Origin: a virus
Virus record (IMG/VR): IMGVR_UViG_3300031787_000409
Span: 1-36,133 of that record
Length of the DNA stretch: 36,133 nucleotides
Direction: 5' to 3' (one strand)
The notes beneath the pieces were generated by a model. It ran no database searches. It saw only the letters and a program-made list of their open reading frames with translations, and was not told the DNA's origin. How positions within the stretch are numbered: position 1 is the stretch's first letter; the number at the start of each line of letters is the position of its first letter. The position numbers and the translations under genes were made by a program. Shown piece by piece: positions 20,939 to 27,661 of this stretch.

Positions 20939-21515
20939 ATCTTGTTAAATCTCCTTTGCCGTTTGCATGAATAAATACTGGTTTAGTTCCTATGTCTGTA
21001 ATAAACCTACCGTCTGCCATGTGTCCGCACGTTTCTAGCATACCGCACGTGTTTTGCACTAATCTTCTTTCGTAGTCTAGTTTTAACTCATACTTCAGCA
21101 CCATGTCTGTCATCCAGCGTTGGTCATCGTCTGAATATTGCGGTGGGTTTTCGTTAAACATTTTCAAATATAATTCTTTATTTAATGAGTAACATCCTGA
21201 ATTAGGGTACTTGTAGTGTGTGTTTGGTTGCGGGAACTGTTGCCACCTGTCTGCATCAGGCCAGCAGTTTATTTCAGTGCCTATTAAATCTTCAGTAACT
21301 TCATCGGGTTTGCCTAGACATATAACATCGTAAGCATCAACAAATACGAACCTATCAATATTGACCTTTTCTAAATATTCTTTTAAGTGTATTAGTTTAG
21401 TTCCAAATCCACGCCAGCTTGCTTTTATAATCTCGTAAGTCCATCCGCAACGCTCAAGTGATTGAACTAGCTTATTGGCTCTTGCTGGGTCATCACACAC
21501 ACTTATTGCTATCAT
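20928..21515 (-). CDS. PLOD/GT25-like glycosyltransferase
   Basis: 195 residues. The fold resembles the glycosyltransferase domain of procollagen lysyl hydroxylase/galactosyltransferase proteins. Metal-binding motif DAYD is at 60-63 (FVFVDAYDVICLG); YPNSGCYSLNKELYLK supplies the acceptor-site loop; SDDDQRWMTDM and the C-terminal PVFIHANGKGD (a second metal-binding His) complete it. Such enzymes transfer hexose from a UDP-sugar. The start overlaps the GT2 gene stop (ATGA). Target unknown: virion glycoprotein or host surface glycan. Confidence 0.8.
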   Translation of the reverse strand: MIAISVCDDPARANKLVQSLERCGWTYEIIKASWRGFGTKLIHLKEYLEKVNIDRFVFVDAYDVICLGKPDEVTEDLIGTEINCWPDADRWQQFPQPNTHYKYPNSGCYSLNKELYLKMFNENPPQYSDDDQRWMTDMVLKYELKLDYERRLVQNTCGMLETCGHMADGRFITDIGTKPVFIHANGKGDLTRYES

Positions 21516-22276
21516 ATCGGTATATATATTGATTGTTCGCCTGTTGCAAATTTACGTTTTACTTCGTTAAATTTATCCATCATTTGTCCAGCGTATTTTC
21601 TTTTCCAGTCTGTATACTCGTTCCCACCTTCGTCTATGTGGTCAATTTCAATGTGTGGCAAGAATGAATTTTTGAAGCCCGCTAGTTTAGAACGTACACA
21701 CGCCAGCGTATCGTCAAATCCATATAACCCATCCATCTGATACATACCGCCTATCTTTTCAATTAAACGATAATTAAACATAGTACAAGTACCCATTATG
21801 TGTTCAGCATCTTCAACTATAATCCACCTATCGCCTTTATTGTGTGGCAACATACGTAGTGTTGTTTTCCAGTGGTCGTTTCTAAAAGGGTTTTCCATTA
21901 GGTCTTTTCTTTTTAAACCTAAAATGCCTATGCTTTTGTCTGTTTCAATAGCGTATTCCATATCGTCAACCCAGTCTGTAAAGTAAAACTCCACATCGTT
22001 ATCCATTTTAATTAAATGCTCTTTGGGTTTGCGTAACGCCCACGCCTGATTAATAGCTTTGGCAGTTCCCACATTTACTTCGTTGGTTATTACTGTTGCC
22101 CAGCTTTTTGCGGTTTCAAGTATTCGTTTGGTTGCATCACATGAAGCGTTATCTACTATTACTACTCGATGTCTTTCTAGGTCTATTGTATCTTTTAACG
22201 ATAGTAGTGTACGCATAGTGTAATGACTACGCCCGTTTTCTATTGTATCGTAACAAGCTAATGCTATTAATGCCAT
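21512..22276 (-). CDS. Glycosyltransferase family 2 (GT-A fold)
   Basis: 254 residues. The nucleotide-sugar site shows RVVIVDNASCDATKRIL (37-53), VNVGTAKAINQAW, and the DXD metal motif DND at 92-94 in LIKMDNDVEF. Downstream YGFDDTLACVRSKLAGF fits the acceptor-side ED-type motif. There are no membrane spans, so it is cytosolic and soluble. It would add a sugar from an NDP-sugar donor. It sits between a small protein with a CxxC motif and the PLOD-like transferase, and forms a translationally coupled series. Confidence 0.85.
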   Translation of the reverse strand: MALIALACYDTIENGRSHYTMRTLLSLKDTIDLERHRVVIVDNASCDATKRILETAKSWATVITNEVNVGTAKAINQAWALRKPKEHLIKMDNDVEFYFTDWVDDMEYAIETDKSIGILGLKRKDLMENPFRNDHWKTTLRMLPHNKGDRWIIVEDAEHIMGTCTMFNYRLIEKIGGMYQMDGLYGFDDTLACVRSKLAGFKNSFLPHIEIDHIDEGGNEYTDWKRKYAGQMMDKFNEVKRKFATGEQSIYIPI

Positions 22277-22277
22277 A

Positions 22278-22571
22278 CTATTTTGATTTTGGTCTGCCCT
22301 TTTTTACTTCCTTTGTTTCTGTTTGTGTGTGTTCGCTTTCGTATCGGTTTACCCAACGTGCCATGTTTGTCATCATGTCTACTAAACACCCGCTACAATT
22401 ACCTACACGTATGCCTGTTATTTCGTGGCTTATTTCACGCAACCGCATTAACTGAAGTCCGCTGCCTATCCATGAACGCTCATGCTCAAAGATGCCTATT
22501 AACTCACGTATGGTGTATTGCTCACCAGTTTTAGTATTTAGGTCGGTGTAAATTTGTTCAAATGTTCTCAT
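22278..22571 (-). CDS. Conserved small protein with a CxxC motif and a basic tail
   Basis: 97 residues. The helical N-terminus (RTFEQIYTDLNTKTGEQYT, RELIGIFEHERSWIG) is followed by GIRVGNCSGCLVDMMTNMARW. The CxxC pair may bind metal or form a disulfide. The tail is basic (KEVKKGRPKSK) with an AT-hook-like GRP. It lies inside the glycosyltransferase operon, one base before GT2, and overlaps the membrane protein gene. Proteins of this shape seem common in Bacteroidetes phages, but the function is unknown. Confidence 0.65.
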   Translation of the reverse strand: MRTFEQIYTDLNTKTGEQYTIRELIGIFEHERSWIGSGLQLMRLREISHEITGIRVGNCSGCLVDMMTNMARWVNRYESEHTQTETKEVKKGRPKSK

Positions 22572-22804
22572 ATTCTGTATATTAATCGTTTAAATATTAT
22601 TGCCGAATAAGCACCTATACCTGCCAGTCCTAATCCGTTAAATACAAACTCAAACTGTGGGTAAAAGTGAATGATAATCGAAGCGATTAATACGCTCCAA
22701 AAAGATAAACATACAATGCAGTTGAACGGTTTGAAATTTAACCAGTCTGCAATGGGCGTTAAATGAAAAAACGCAATCCAAATAAAAGCTATTCCTATTA
22801 TCAT
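22568..22804 (-). CDS. Small membrane protein with PFNCxxC motif
   Basis: 78 residues with three hydrophobic segments: about 2-20 (IIGIAFIWIAFFHLTPIA), 34-48 (FWSVLIASIIIHFYP) and 56-72 (NGLGLAGIGAYSAIIF). Between the first two is KPFNCIVCLSFW, a conserved CxxC motif of a small membrane protein family found near sugar-modifying genes in Bacteroidetes and their phages. It could anchor the glycosyltransferases at the inner membrane (inference). It overlaps its neighbours on both sides by 4 bases. Confidence 0.7.
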   Translation of the reverse strand: MIIGIAFIWIAFFHLTPIADWLNFKPFNCIVCLSFWSVLIASIIIHFYPQFEFVFNGLGLAGIGAYSAIIFKRLIYRI

Positions 22805-23859
22805 AATATTGATTGATAAATTTCGTATCGTGTTTGTGCTACTTTATCCATGTGGTAATCCTGTACGTATTCGTAAAGTCTTAATGATAGTTCGTCTATT
22901 CTTGCTGGGTCTTTTATCAACTTAACCATTTGCTTATACCAGTCCTTTTTATGTTTAACAGTCAAACAGTTCCATCCGTACATTATATCTGGTGAGTATG
23001 GGTAAACGTCTGATACTATTACGGCTTTCTTTTTGAACCCTGCTTCAAGTAGTTTAAGGTTTGACTTCATGTTGTTAAATCGGTTATTCCTTAAAGGTAT
23101 CAAAGCCACGTTTATGTAGTCGTAAAAGTTAGCATAACTAAATGGATTGGTCGCTGGGAATGTAGTGAACTGAAAGTCTTTGGCCTTACCCTTGCAACTT
23201 AATACACCTGCTATTGCCTTACTTGTATTGTCTGTATTCTCATAGCCACCATACACCATCCTGAATTTGTGTTCGTAACTGTCATCTGAATATAAAGAGT
23301 ACAACGCCTCATATAATTCAAGTACATCGTCAAAGTGTGTTATCGAACCGCTCCATCCGAAATTAACCTTATCAGTAAAGTGGCATTTTTTAACATCGAA
23401 TTGTCCTTCAGGTTCTATACCGTTTGGTACTATGTATACTTTTTTTTGCCGTGTTTCGTTTAAGATTGTACGTTGTAATAAATCATGTGTAACTGTAACA
23501 CACGCTGCACCGTTTATGCTTTCAATAATTTTAGCTGCGTGTCCTTGCATTTTACTAGCAGCATGGAGTACGTGCCATTCAGGTATTCTGAAGTCATCAT
23601 CTAAATCTAATACATACGGAACTCCCAATACTTTTAACCGCATAATAAGCCCAAACTGGTCACCCATTTTAGATATAAACCTATTGGCTACTATCAAGTC
23701 AAACTGCTGCAAGAAACTATCTTCTGCGCTATCAATCTCGTTTATGTTTGATACTTCCACGCTTGGGTTGTTTTTACCTATGTTTCCATGCGGTATTACA
23801 AGCCTGTGATAGTCTACACCTGATGGTTTGGGATGCTGGCTAATTATTAATATTCTCAT
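22801..23859 (-). CDS. Glycosyltransferase family 4 (GT-B fold)
   Basis: 352 residues. N-terminal Rossmann domain: MRILIISQHPKPSGVDYHRL. Interdomain segment: VYIVPNGIEPEG. Donor domain: VNFGWSGSITHFDDV, VALIPLRNNRFNNMKSNLKLLEAG (sugar-nucleotide site with the ExxxxG-type KLLEAG) and IMYGWNCLTV. This is the standard group 1/GT4 layout, retaining mechanism, NDP-sugar donor. It starts inside the end of the sigma-like gene (20-base overlap) and leads the glycosylation series. Confidence 0.85.
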   Translation of the reverse strand: MRILIISQHPKPSGVDYHRLVIPHGNIGKNNPSVEVSNINEIDSAEDSFLQQFDLIVANRFISKMGDQFGLIMRLKVLGVPYVLDLDDDFRIPEWHVLHAASKMQGHAAKIIESINGAACVTVTHDLLQRTILNETRQKKVYIVPNGIEPEGQFDVKKCHFTDKVNFGWSGSITHFDDVLELYEALYSLYSDDSYEHKFRMVYGGYENTDNTSKAIAGVLSCKGKAKDFQFTTFPATNPFSYANFYDYINVALIPLRNNRFNNMKSNLKLLEAGFKKKAVIVSDVYPYSPDIMYGWNCLTVKHKKDWYKQMVKLIKDPARIDELSLRLYEYVQDYHMDKVAQTRYEIYQSIL

Positions 23860-24304
23860 TTACCTTTTTAATTTTTTCTTTTACCGCCCTTAATGCTGAA
23901 TAGCTGATGCCTGTTTCACGCTGTACTTTTTTCATGTTTCCGTACTCTTTGTATAATAATACTATTCTGTTTTCAAACTCGTCTAGTTCTATCATAAACT
24001 GCTCGGCTGCTTTGATTAGTTTTTCTGTTTTGTTTTCATCGGTACTGAATACTGGTATTGCGTGTTCGTTCCTACGTGTGTACTTGCCTACTATTCCATA
24101 ACGTGTACTCATGTTTCTTGCAGTATTATAATACCATAAATTGAACTGTTGGTAGTTAGGTAGTTTTGTTTCTTCAACTGATAATATATGTAAGCACATT
24201 TCTTGATACAAGTCCTCGAAATCTGAAGGGCTTAATTTACGGCACACCCTTTTGTACGCTTCATCGTTTAATACCCTGTTCAAATGTTCGTTCCTTATGC
24301 TCAC
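23840..24304 (-). CDS. Sigma-70/ECF-like transcription factor
   Basis: 154 residues, GTG start overlapping the ninG stop (GTGA). Region 2-like part: LSPSDFEDLYQEMCLHIL (24-42), the classic D-x-E-D-L-x-Q-E-x-x-L of sigma region 2, followed by FNLWYYNTARNM. Region 4-like part: LDEFENRIVLLYKEYGNMKKVQRETGISYSALRAVKEKIKKV, a helix-turn-helix with the sigma 4 pattern. Length is close to small ECF factors. It could direct host polymerase to phage late promoters; the TTTATATTTATA 12-mer is a candidate target (inference). Only partial conservation, so a sigma-like regulator is also possible. Confidence 0.65.
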   Translation of the reverse strand: MSIRNEHLNRVLNDEAYKRVCRKLSPSDFEDLYQEMCLHILSVEETKLPNYQQFNLWYYNTARNMSTRYGIVGKYTRRNEHAIPVFSTDENKTEKLIKAAEQFMIELDEFENRIVLLYKEYGNMKKVQRETGISYSALRAVKEKIKKVNENINN

Positions 24305-24882
24305 TTATATATTCCTATTAGCTGGTTAAACCATATCCTTACACCTATTCGTTCATCGTTTGTTATTTTACTTTTATAAACTCTTTTCCACTCCCGTTTA
24401 GCGTGTTTGATGTTTGCCAGTGCATCCTTTAAGTCTTCAATACTTAACTTTAGATTGCGGTGTATGGTTAGTTCACGTTCAAGTCGGTCTATTACGTTAA
24501 GGTTTTCCAGTGACTTGTGATAGTGTGCGATGTTTCCTGATAGGTGAGTGTTGCAATAATCGCATTGCTTCCAAATGTTTAGTAAGTTAAACCGCAACCA
24601 TGAGTGACCGCCTGCGTGATAGTAATGGCCTGCATGGTATTTGTCACGTTTCTGACCGCATGAAATACAGTTAAAGTCTTTATCTATTTCACGTACTATT
24701 GTGTTCACGTTGCGCTGAAGTATCTTAATGTAGTCTGCTTTGGTTAGTACATCAGACTTTTTTAGCTGTTTTGGTTTTGACAAATTAATAGCACAATCCC
24801 AGCCGCACACTTGCTGAAGTGACCTAAACGGCTGAAACACCTCACCGCAACATTTACACTTTTTAGCCTTCAAACTTTTCAC
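24301..24882 (-). CDS. ninG: NinG (Rap)-like recombination nuclease
   Basis: 193 residues with a GTG start. N-terminal zinc finger: KCKCCGEVFQPF and VCGWDC. Second metal site: NCISCGQKRDKYHAGHYYHAGG and QCDYCNTHLSGN, the HNH-like core of lambda NinG/Rap, which cleaves recombination intermediates. Key residues are H in AGHYYHAGG and the following Asn/His of NIAHYHKSL. Spacing and length fit the family. It would resolve branched DNA made by the phage annealing and exonuclease proteins. The frame has a TGA a few codons before the GTG, which fixes the start region. Confidence 0.85.
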   Translation of the reverse strand: MKSLKAKKCKCCGEVFQPFRSLQQVCGWDCAINLSKPKQLKKSDVLTKADYIKILQRNVNTIVREIDKDFNCISCGQKRDKYHAGHYYHAGGHSWLRFNLLNIWKQCDYCNTHLSGNIAHYHKSLENLNVIDRLERELTIHRNLKLSIEDLKDALANIKHAKREWKRVYKSKITNDERIGVRIWFNQLIGIYK

Positions 24883-25018
24883 GTATAGCCTTTTTCATCC
24901 CTGACAAACCACCGTGTTTTTCAATAAGTGAGTTCGATAACATGACTGGTACTACTGACCGCTTTTCGATGTGTTGTTTTGGCTTTCGCCCTCTTTTGCT
25001 TTTTGTTTTATTTTCCAT
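24863..25018 (-). CDS. 51-residue basic protein with AT-hook-like motif
   Basis: An ATG at 25018 overlaps the stop of the 82-residue gene by 11 bases and gives 51 codons, ending 20 bases inside ninG. The N-terminus KTKSKRGRKPKQ contains an RGRKP AT-hook-like core, which binds the minor groove of AT-rich DNA. The rest (SLIEKHGGLSGMKKAIREKF) may form helices. It fills the gap before ninG completely. Likely a small DNA-binding protein (inference). Confidence 0.6.
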   Translation of the reverse strand: MENKTKSKRGRKPKQHIEKRSVVPVMLSNSLIEKHGGLSGMKKAIREKFEG

Positions 25019-25256
25019 TGTTGTATGTTTCGTTGTAGTATTGTTCTGCTTGTTTGGTTGCTTCCATTTCTAATGGGTGTATAAGTCCCATTAAATGTGA
25101 ATCCATTATTTGCTGCTCAAACATTTTATTGGCTTGTTCAATTACATCCATAACAGATGAACCACTTTCATTTGCTTCGTTTATTACTCTTTGGTAATTT
25201 CTTGTTTTTTGTAATTGACTTATTAACCAATCAACGGCTGTTTGTTTTGTTTCCAT
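25008..25256 (-). CDS. Hypothetical helical protein of phage accessory region
   Basis: 82 residues starting METKQTAVDWLISQLQKTRN, all helical and charged, ending QAEQYYNETYNNGK. The 'TAVxWLxxQL' opening and 'AEQYYNETY' ending are a recurrent small phage protein in Bacteroidetes. No function known. It begins after the E-side repeat arm (GCATAACTA at 25299) and is the first gene downstream of the cassette array. Confidence 0.65.
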   Translation of the reverse strand: METKQTAVDWLISQLQKTRNYQRVINEANESGSSVMDVIEQANKMFEQQIMDSHLMGLIHPLEMEATKQAEQYYNETYNNGK

Positions 25257-25298
25257 GCTTGCAAATTTAATTACATTGTAAATTGAAATTCACGCTGT

Positions 25299-25580
25299 GC
25301 ATAACTAATATTTCGGCACTTACTTTTATTCGCTGCCAAATTTTAGTCAATAACAAACACACACCCGTCAATATGCAGCGTTATTAGCTTACCGTTTTTT
25401 ATGCGCTTGTAAACGCTCTGTACACTCACACCTTTACTCTTTGCGTAGGTCGATATGGTTACAGGTTTAAAGTGTTCAACCGCATCGTATAGACGGTTTA
25501 AATCATTCAACCCGTACACAATTTCATCTGCCTGTATTTCAATGTGTTTATTCATAGGTGCAGGAAGCGAGTAGTTATGC
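25299..25580. repeat. Inverted repeat arms flanking a small HTH gene (attC-like ends)
   Basis: GCATAACTA at 25299-25307 and its exact complement TAGTTATGC at 25572-25580 enclose the 70-residue HTH gene. Similarity continues weakly inwards (TTTCGGCAC against the complement of GTGCAGGAAG). The outer bases GTTATGCGTA at 25574-25583 pair with the CTACGCATAAC end of site C. Whether this is a diverged attC site with a gene inside or a separate element is open. Confidence 0.5.
25343..25555 (-). CDS. Small helix-turn-helix protein
   Basis: 70 residues from an ATG at 25555. A longer in-frame reading upstream would overlap the 105-residue gene, so I prefer this start. The core VTISTYAKSKGVSVQSVYKRIKNGKLITL is a MerR/excisionase-type helix-turn-helix with wing, ending in ITLHIDGCVFVID. 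It probably binds DNA as a small regulator or recombination directionality factor. It sits between the two arms of an inverted repeat with attC-like sequence. Confidence 0.65.
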   Translation of the reverse strand: MNKHIEIQADEIVYGLNDLNRLYDAVEHFKPVTISTYAKSKGVSVQSVYKRIKNGKLITLHIDGCVFVID

Positions 25581-25892
25581 GTAATTTTGGTCAGCATCTC
25601 GGTAATTAAACAAAAACTTGACAAGTTCCTCAAACTTTTGCTTATTGACAATTAGTGTCTGGCCTGCATCGCTTACAATCAAATCATTGTATATTTTCTC
25701 AAACTTTTTACGCTTTATAAAGCTATCAACCATTTGCCTTTCACAATGTAAATCACCACTCCACATTTCGGCAGTTTTATACTCTAATGCTACTTCACGT
25801 GCAAATTCAGCCACTAATTCCTTTGTCCAATAAAAGTATGGTTCTTTGTGAATGTCATCACAAGTTTTTGTTTTTTCTTCTTCGTTTGTCAT
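25575..25892 (-). CDS. Orphan cassette protein, 105 residues
   Basis: Acidic N-terminus (TNEEEKTKTCDDIHKEPYFYW), then helices (KELVAEFAREVALEYKTAE, MVDSFIKRKKFEKIYNDL) and VNKQKFEELVKFLFNY. No known motif. Its stop codon TAA is part of the TACGCATAAC repeat end. It occupies one unit of the attC-like array: bounded by GTTATGCGTA on the left and CTACGCATAAC on the right, which are complementary. It behaves as a single-gene cassette. Confidence 0.65.
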   Translation of the reverse strand: MTNEEEKTKTCDDIHKEPYFYWTKELVAEFAREVALEYKTAEMWSGDLHCERQMVDSFIKRKKFEKIYNDLIVSDAGQTLIVNKQKFEELVKFLFNYRDADQNYA

Positions 25893-25924
25893 TTTATTGT
25901 TATTTAAAATTTATTAATAAAAAA

Positions 25925-26023
25925 CTACGCATAACAGCGGTTTGGCAAAAGCTGCCAGAAAGTTTTGTGCGAAAATTAAGCATCCGTTAGGCAGCCTTCG
26001 TCAAGCCGCCAAACGTTATCGGC
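25925..26023. repeat. attC-like site C
   Basis: 99 bp. Outer boxes CTACGCATAAC and GTTATCGGC; inner imperfect arms GCGGTTTGGC / GCCGCCAAAC and AAAGCTGCC / GGCAGCCTT; AT-rich centre with TTTGTGCG. Size and R/L-box-like layout match integron attC sites (usually about 57-141 bp). The left box pairs with the left end of the 105-residue unit; the right box pairs with the left box of site B. Confidence 0.6.
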
Positions 26024-26027
26024 AAGG

Positions 26028-26291
26028 CTAATAACCATCACCGACAAATACTTTATCAATGTCAATTCCAAAGTATTCGCAAAGGTCATTCATCCATATT
26101 GCAACATAACCGTTCAATAAACGAATGACAAGACCACCATCATCAGCATTGTAGTCTTTGACCAGTTTACAAAAATCTTCCAACTGAAAAACGTATGGGA
26201 AAATTAAAATGTCTGGCGTACCTTCATTGTCTTGTCTGTGCCACTCAATGGAATTGTCATTGATAAATTTGTAAAGTTCTAATTCTGTCAT
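26028..26291 (-). CDS. Orphan cassette protein, 87 residues
   Basis: 87 residues, acidic. It contains TELELYKFINDNSIEWHRQD, ILIFPYVFQLEDFCKLVKDY, GGLVIRLLNGYVAIWM and CEYFGIDIDKVF, predicting a compact alpha/beta fold. I recognise this as a type of small protein often found in accessory regions of Bacteroidetes, with no known function. The stop lies 5 bases before site C and the start 26 bases after site B, so the gene is framed as a cassette. The ends of the unit, GTTATCGGC and GCCGATAAC, are exact complements. Confidence 0.65.
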   Translation of the reverse strand: MTELELYKFINDNSIEWHRQDNEGTPDILIFPYVFQLEDFCKLVKDYNADDGGLVIRLLNGYVAIWMNDLCEYFGIDIDKVFVGDGY

Positions 26292-26316
26292 TTTGATTAA
26301 AATTTGCAGAAGCCCA

Positions 26317-26451
26317 GCCGATAACAGCCATTTTGCGTAATGGCAGGTAACGTGCTTGCTTCAAGGTTTGTAATTCTATTTAACATTTGTGCTTGTTTGA
26401 AAATTTGTGCATCTAATCTGCCACTACGCAAAGTGGCAAAACGTTATGGGC
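26317..26451. repeat. attC-like site B
   Basis: 135 bp. Outer boxes GCCGATAAC and GTTATGGGC; inner arms CCATTTTGCGTAATGGCAG / CTGCCACTACGCAAAGTGG pair over about 19 positions with few mismatches; the centre has repeated TTTGTGC words. It begins after the 87-residue gene start and ends 4 bases before the stop of the methyltransferase gene. Confidence 0.65.
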
Positions 26452-26455
26452 AATA

Positions 26456-27409
26456 CTACGACACTGCAAACAATGACGGTTGTGCCTTGATATTATCAGT
26501 TCGTTTGTTTCCATAATTTACGTGTTTTTCGTTTATTTCAAATCCTATAAAGTTTCTATTTTCTTTTATTGCCATTGCACACTCTGTTCCACTTCCAGCA
26601 AAAGGAACTAAAATAAGGTCGTTTGGTCTGCTACTTATTAGTATTATTTCCCTTGTTAGTTTTTCAGGTTTTGGCGTGTCGTGTTCGTGGTTTCCAGTTT
26701 CATAGTTTGGTATTCTAATCACATCACCATAAAAGCGTTCATTATTAAACGGTCTGCGTAGCACTTCATATTCCTTGCGTAGCACTTCATATTCCTTGCG
26801 TAAATAAGGATAGCACCACTTTTGCAACTTTTCATACATTTCTTTTGTTAGCATCGTTGGTTCTGCTTTATCTAAACTCAAACAAGCCGAAGCAACACCA
26901 CCGCCATTTGTTGCAGTTCCTAAAGCTTCATTTACTTCTTTCAATACTATTTTGCCTTTTGCCTTTGTTATTTCTGCTCTGATATAATCCCTAATATGAT
27001 AAACACATTGCGTTAAATTATACGTTTCATTGCTATACATCAGTAATCTTTCAGTAAGTGGTGCAAAGGTTCGCAAATCGGTATTAAATCGTATTTGTTG
27101 CTTATGGTCGTTTGTATTTTCCCATACTAAACTATTCAATAGATTAAAATGCTTATCAAAAATGATTTGAGCATAAGCAATATTTTTAGCATCTCCATAC
27201 CAATAAAGCGTTCCATTGTCTGCTAAAACTCTTTTACATTCTATTGCCCAGCGTTCTACATCAGCAAGGTAATCGTCAAAGGTTTTCCAAACAAAGTCAA
27301 AATCTCCTTTTACTTTGTAATATGGTGGGTCTGCAATAATCAACTGAACCGATTTATCAGCAAGTTTATTATTCATCCAGTCATCGTGATATATTTTGTT
27401 TACTTCCAT
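26456..27409 (-). CDS. DNA methyltransferase, N6-adenine/N4-cytosine type (beta class order)
   Basis: 317 residues from the ATG at 27409; a longer TTG reading would start inside repeat site A. Motif IV DPPY lies near the N-terminus (VQLIIADPPYYKV). Motif I FAGSGTE lies near the C-terminus (LILVPFAGSGTECAMAI), preceded by PEKLTREIIL (motif X-like). This IV-TRD-I order is the beta class of amino-methyltransferases. It would methylate phage or host DNA, possibly to evade restriction. No restriction gene is near. It carries a 7-residue tandem duplication. It occupies one attC-like unit. Confidence 0.85.
   Translation of the reverse strand: MEVNKIYHDDWMNNKLADKSVQLIIADPPYYKVKGDFDFVWKTFDDYLADVERWAIECKRVLADNGTLYWYGDAKNIAYAQIIFDKHFNLLNSLVWENTNDHKQQIRFNTDLRTFAPLTERLLMYSNETYNLTQCVYHIRDYIRAEITKAKGKIVLKEVNEALGTATNGGGVASACLSLDKAEPTMLTKEMYEKLQKWCYPYLRKEYEVLRKEYEVLRRPFNNERFYGDVIRIPNYETGNHEHDTPKPEKLTREIILISSRPNDLILVPFAGSGTECAMAIKENRNFIGFEINEKHVNYGNKRTDNIKAQPSLFAVS
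26755..26802 (-). repeat. 21-bp tandem repeat in the methyltransferase gene
   Basis: Two perfect copies of a 21-bp unit (26755-26775 and 26776-26796) plus 6 bases of a third. It encodes KEYEVLR twice, in frame. Perfect identity suggests a recent slippage or duplication, in the section expected to hold target recognition. Confidence 0.85.
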
Positions 27410-27437
27410 TTTAAAATCTCGTGTTAAATACCGTACT

Positions 27438-27570
27438 GCCCATAACAAGGGTTTTGCAAAAGCAGGGCATTAGTGGTTTATTGAACATTTGTGCTAATAT
27501 TAAACATTGTGCTATATTTGAACTTTCGTGCCTTGAAGCCCTGCCTTCGCAAAGCCCCGAAACGTTATAC
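27438..27570. repeat. attC-like site A
   Basis: 133 bp. Outer boxes GCCCATAAC and GTTATACC; inner arms GGGTTTTGCAAAAGCAGGGC and GCCCTGCCTTCGCAAAGCC pair imperfectly; the centre again has ATTTGTGC words. The left box, extended as GTACTGCCCATAAC, is complementary to GTTATGGGCAATAC after site B at 13 of 14 positions. Confidence 0.65.
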
Positions 27571-27632
27571 CATATCGGGTGTAAATACTGTTAATCAATG
27601 CCATATAATACCTTATAGGGTATAAACCAATG

Positions 27633-27640
27633 CAAATATA
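27633..27640 (-). promoter_or_regulatory. Possible -7 promoter box before the cassette region
   Basis: TATATTTG on the minus strand matches the Bacteroidetes -7 box TAnnTTTG, and the area is AT-rich. No TTTG is found at the right distance upstream. It could drive the methyltransferase and following cassettes, since the gap 27410-27661 holds only this, site A and a weak ATACC/GGTAT hairpin. Confidence 0.3.
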
Positions 27641-27661
27641 TATTTTATTTCAATTAAAAAA

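Noticed and set aside
25257-25270. TAAATTTG as a promoter for the 82-residue gene
   Set aside because: It matches the -7 box but has no TTTG at 19-21 bases and would start transcription at the start codon; coincidence in AT-rich DNA is likely.
25556-25651. Longer N-terminus (32 extra residues) for the small HTH protein
   Set aside because: The extension overlaps the 105-residue gene in another frame; the ATG at 25555 gives a compact HTH protein.
27410-27448. Longer start (TTG at 27448) for the methyltransferase
   Set aside because: It would begin inside the attC-like box GTTATGGGC, and the ATG at 27409 directly precedes a typical methyltransferase N-terminus.
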